Shown here piece by piece: positions 6,090 through 8,288 of a stretch of 8,288 nt of DNA; position 1 is the first letter of the stretch, and the number at the start of each line of letters is the position of its first letter. Origin of the DNA: Verrucomicrobiota bacterium (lineage in GTDB: Bacteria; Verrucomicrobiota; Verrucomicrobiia; Verrucomicrobiales; Akkermansiaceae); the NCBI GenBank assembly GCA_026397695.1, contig JAPLUJ010000535.1:1-8288 (forward strand), written 5' to 3'. The notes under the pieces are model-generated. The model did no database searches, was not told the origin of the DNA, and saw nothing but the letters and a program-made list of their open reading frames with translations. The position numbers and the translations under genes were made by a program.

Positions 6090-6489
6090 CGGTCAAGCAT
6101 AACGCAGGTTGTCACCTATCAGGGGCTCGACCGCTCGCTTTCCACGGTCTCCATCGCCGATGGTTTGCTCAACATTGCCGATGTGGCCGGGCGCGTGCAC
6201 TGTCTGGATGTCGCAACCGGCCGGGCGGTGTGGGTTTACGATGCCAAAAGCAACCGGCCGGGCGGTGTGGGTTTACGATGCCAAAAGCCGCACGATCGGC
6301 TCCACGATGGTGGCCGACGGCAAGGTGTATCTTGCCACGGAGAAGCATCTCATCGTGCTTGCGGCAGGCAAGGAAATGAAGCTCATGAGCCGGATCGATC
6401 TGCGGGCAGCCTCCTGGGTGACGCCCGTGGCTGCCAACGGCGTGCGCTACATCGCGTCAAAAAATTATTTGTGGGCGGTGAAGCAATGA
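6090..6489 (+). pseudogene. PQQ-type beta-propeller protein, C-terminal remnant with frameshift
   Basis: The reading frame shared with TTG 6057 encodes VVTYQGLDRSLSTVSIADG, then NIADVAGRVHCLDVATG and WVYDAKS. The match then moves by one base into the frame read through 6109-6489: RTIGSTMVADGKVYLATEKHLIVLAAGKE, ending VAANGVRYIASKNYLWAVKQ and TGA at 6487-6489. These are two to three PQQ/WD-type propeller blades and the normal C-terminus of a BamB/PQQ-like protein, whose full members have several hundred residues. The N-terminal blades are absent upstream. The frame change is caused by an exact 37-bp tandem duplication (6214-6250 and 6251-6287). Removing one copy restores one open frame of about 131 codons from 6057. 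No other stop or shift is seen in the piece, so the duplication looks recent. Confidence 0.9.
6214..6287. repeat. Exact 37-bp tandem duplication
   Basis: Two identical adjacent 37-bp copies, 6214-6250 and 6251-6287. The dinucleotide GC occurs at both outer ends and at the junction (6213-6214, 6250-6251, 6287-6288), consistent with slippage or end-joining at 2-bp microhomology. The length is 3n+1, so it shifts the PQQ-type reading frame. Confidence 0.97.
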
Positions 6490-6501
6490 TCCGGGACTTT
6501 T

Positions 6502-6541
6502 TTTACCAATTATTGATGCGGTCGCATCAATAATTGGTAAA
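6502..6541. repeat. Perfect 19-bp inverted repeat, 2-bp centre
   Basis: The arms are 6502-6520 (TTTACCAATTATTGATGCG) and 6523-6541, exact reverse complements, separated by GT. Three G-T wobble pairs could extend the stem in RNA (6499-6501 with 6542-6544). It lies between the convergent PQQ remnant (ends 6489) and the large minus-strand gene (ends 6563), which fits a two-way transcript end. But the T tract (6498-6504) is on the 5' side for plus-strand transcripts, and minus-strand transcripts run into an A tract, so it is not a standard intrinsic terminator. The outer stem is AT-rich, unlike the flanking sequence. A protein-binding palindrome or the trace of a small mobile element are alternatives. 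Confidence 0.93.
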
Positions 6542-6562
6542 GGGCGGCGGTCCTCGCGAAGT

Positions 6563-8288
6563 TCATCGGTCGTAGATCACGGTGCGGGCGCCTTTATCCG
6601 GGTGAATGGCTAACAGGGCGAGGCGTTTGATGGAGGCGGGGTCGGTGGCGGTGTGGCTGAGGTAATCGAATTTGCCGCGCAGGTCGGTGTAGCCGTCCTT
6701 GTGGAAGAGGATTTCGCCGGTGCGGGTTTCGGCATAGACCTTGATGTAGGTTTTGACGAGTGGTTTGGAAGTGGCGGCATCGAGGACCTGGAGGGTGCGC
6801 GATGCGGGCAGGTGGCGCAGGATCATGGCGCGCGAATCGAGGATTTTGAGGATGCGGGAGTTGCCGGATTCGGCGCTGACTAACAGGTTTCCCTGGCGCA
6901 GTGCCTCCGGCAGATCGACGGTGGTGGTGGTGGCGTCCTTGGCGAGTGGCACCTCGAGAGTTTCGTTAGGCCGTATGGCGGGGTTGCCCGCGTTGTCGCC
7001 GCCGCCCTGCAGGAACGGGTTTTTGGAGAAGAGCACCTCGAGATCGACGCTGAATAGGCGCAGGGTGGTTTTGCCCAGGCCGCGGTGTTGGATAGAGAGT
7101 TTGCCGGCGTCGGTGAGGGTGAGATCGAGTTGTGGTGCGGCGGCATCCGCGTCGGGCGGGGTGGCCGTATCGGGTTGCTCGAGCGCGGCGATTTCATCGG
7201 CTTGATCGACGACGACCTGGAAGCGGTCGTGCCACAGGCCGGGTGGCAGTGCGGGCAGATGTTTCACAGCGATGGCTTTGGCGGCGGCCGCTTGTTCCTG
7301 ATAGAACAACACCACGGCATGCAGGTAGTCGTAGTTCACGCGGCCGGTCAGCTTCGCGGGATCGATCTTGGCGAATCGAACAAGCGCTTCCTCGATGCGG
7401 TCCTGGAGTAACAGGAAATAGGTTAGGGTGAGCTGGTCGGTGTCATCGAGGGCGGGTTTCCACGCGAGTTGTTCGAGCAACGCCTGGTAGTGGGCGCGCG
7501 CCGCCTCATGGGTGAGGCGGGATTCGTCACCGAAGCGGTGGGCGCGGGCATTGACGAGCGGGTCGAACTCGAGGGTCTGCCAATCGTGGTGGACGCGCGG
7601 TCGGACATCGAGCAAGGGGCTGTCGAGCCACGCGCCGAGCTGGCGGGCGGCCTGCGAGTTTTCCAGATAGGAGCGGATGCTTTCGACATCGTTGTGATGG
7701 AAGCCGAACGACAGCACCGCTGGTGAGAAATACAGGCGCTCGCGCAGGATCTTCGTGACATCGAGGAAAAACGCCCGCTCCTTGAGGCGCCAACGGATTG
7801 CTGTTAGATCGAGGGTGTTGAGGTTGTCGGTGCGCAGGCGCTTGAGGACATCTTCGTTAGAGCCTTCGCTGGCGATGACGCGCCACGACGCGGCGTCCGG
7901 CGGCGCGGGATCGTTAGAAACGCGCAAGGTGCGCGGGCCGGTGTGGGCGAGGATGCCGCCGTCCTCGCTGACATGGAGTGGATAGACCGCGAACTCGCCG
8001 ACGCTTGGGAAATAAAACGCGAGCTCGAGCGAGAGCACGCCGTGCGGTTCGATCTCGTGGGTGGACGAGAGGGTGGCGGGTTGGCCGTGGAGCGGGATGG
8101 ATCCGGCGGGGATCTGGGCGAGCACGTCGATGCGGTGGCCGATGCCGGTGGGGTTGGTGACGATGAGGGCGGTGCTGTAGGGCACGCCGGGGCGGAAATC
8201 GCCGGTGACCGGGCTCTCGACCTGGCGGCCGTTGACCGTGCGGAACGGCTCATCTAACGGACTGAACGACTGGCGCACCAGCAGCGGG
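6563..8288 (-). CDS. C-terminal part of a large uncharacterised envelope-type protein
   Basis: Open from the right edge of the window to a TGA at 6563-6565. The GTG at 8278 is only an internal valine: the frame continues upstream through PLL to the edge. Three parts can be seen, counting from that valine. Residues 1-125 look like a beta-sandwich domain (ALIVTNPTGIGHRIDVLAQIP, then LELAFYFPSVGEFAVYPLHV). Residues about 140-365 are helical and alanine/leucine-rich, perhaps TPR-like. Residues 375-571 are again strand-rich and end with KDGYTDLRGKFDY at 527-539. The whole resembles the C-terminus of very large Planctomycetes/Verrucomicrobia proteins with macroglobulin-like beta domains, a recollection and not a proven match. 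No catalytic motif is visible. Its position opposite the PQQ remnant suggests no shared operon. Confidence 0.88.
   Translation of the reverse strand, partial: PLLVRQSFSPLDEPFRTVNGRQVESPVTGDFRPGVPYSTALIVTNPTGIGHRIDVLAQIPAGSIPLHGQPATLSSTHEIEPHGVLSLELAFYFPSVGEFAVYPLHVSEDGGILAHTGPRTLRVSNDPAPPDAASWRVIASEGSNEDVLKRLRTDNLNTLDLTAIRWRLKERAFFLDVTKILRERLYFSPAVLSFGFHHNDVESIRSYLENSQAARQLGAWLDSPLLDVRPRVHHDWQTLEFDPLVNARAHRFGDESRLTHEAARAHYQALLEQLAWKPALDDTDQLTLTYFLLLQDRIEEALVRFAKIDPAKLTGRVNYDYLHAVVLFYQEQAAAAKAIAVKHLPALPPGLWHDRFQVVVDQADEIAALEQPDTATPPDADAAAPQLDLTLTDAGKLSIQHRGLGKTTLRLFSVDLEVLFSKNPFLQGGGDNAGNPAIRPNETLEVPLAKDATTTTVDLPEALRQGNLLVSAESGNSRILKILDSRAMILRHLPASRTLQVLDAATSKPLVKTYIKVYAETRTGEILFHKDGYTDLRGKFDYLSHTATDPASIKRLALLAIHPDKGARTVIYDR

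Noticed and set aside
6289..6533. Continuation of the frame from TTG 6057 past the duplication, to 6533
   Set aside because: After the duplication this frame loses all propeller features; it is the out-of-frame reading of the pseudogene.
6498..6541. Palindrome as a standard intrinsic terminator
   Set aside because: A T tract follows the stem on neither strand; it precedes the stem for plus-strand transcripts. Kept as an inverted repeat instead.
7943..8257. Plus-strand open frames opposite the large minus-strand gene
   Set aside because: They are glycine/arginine/valine-rich mirrors of the real gene with no recognisable domain.

Overview
The window looks like chromosomal DNA of a high-GC Gram-negative bacterium, most likely of the Verrucomicrobia (PVC) group. 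The reasons are a GldA/GldF/GldG-type ABC cassette followed by a DUF4340 gene, a PQQ-type beta-propeller fragment of a style I associate with Verrucomicrobia, a large protein of a Planctomycetes/Verrucomicrobia-like type, strong C/G third-position bias, and start codons without clear Shine-Dalgarno sequences. The taxonomic call comes from family recall, not a search.

Layout. Positions 1-4759 (+ strand) hold a four-gene cassette: the 3' end of a GldA-like ATPase, a six-helix GldF-like permease, a GldG-like membrane-anchored auxiliary protein, and a membrane-anchored DUF4340 protein with a proline-rich tail. Together they should form an envelope ABC-2 complex: ATPase in the cytoplasm, permease in the membrane, and two large extracytoplasmic proteins. 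The substrate is unknown. The cassette spacers are unusual. Three of them consist wholly or partly of degenerate 7-bp tandem units, each spacer with its own unit sequence but the same period.

Positions 4895-5479 (- strand) encode a SprT-like zinc metalloprotease with a C-terminal zinc ribbon, convergent with the cassette. Positions 5610-6005 (+) encode a small exported protein distantly like YfiM. Positions ~6090-6489 (+) hold the C-terminal piece of a PQQ-type beta-propeller protein that lacks its N-terminal part and is frameshifted by an exact 37-bp tandem duplication. A 19-bp perfect inverted repeat at 6502-6541 follows. Positions 6563-8288 (- strand) hold the C-terminal ~570 residues of a large envelope-type protein that continues past the right edge.

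Across the window the pentamer GTTAG/CTAAC occurs 20 times, in several codon phases and equally on both strands, but not once between 5029 and 6609. That gap covers most of the accessory stretch with the small exported gene and the PQQ remnant. No tRNA, rRNA, CRISPR array, transposase or complete mobile element was seen.
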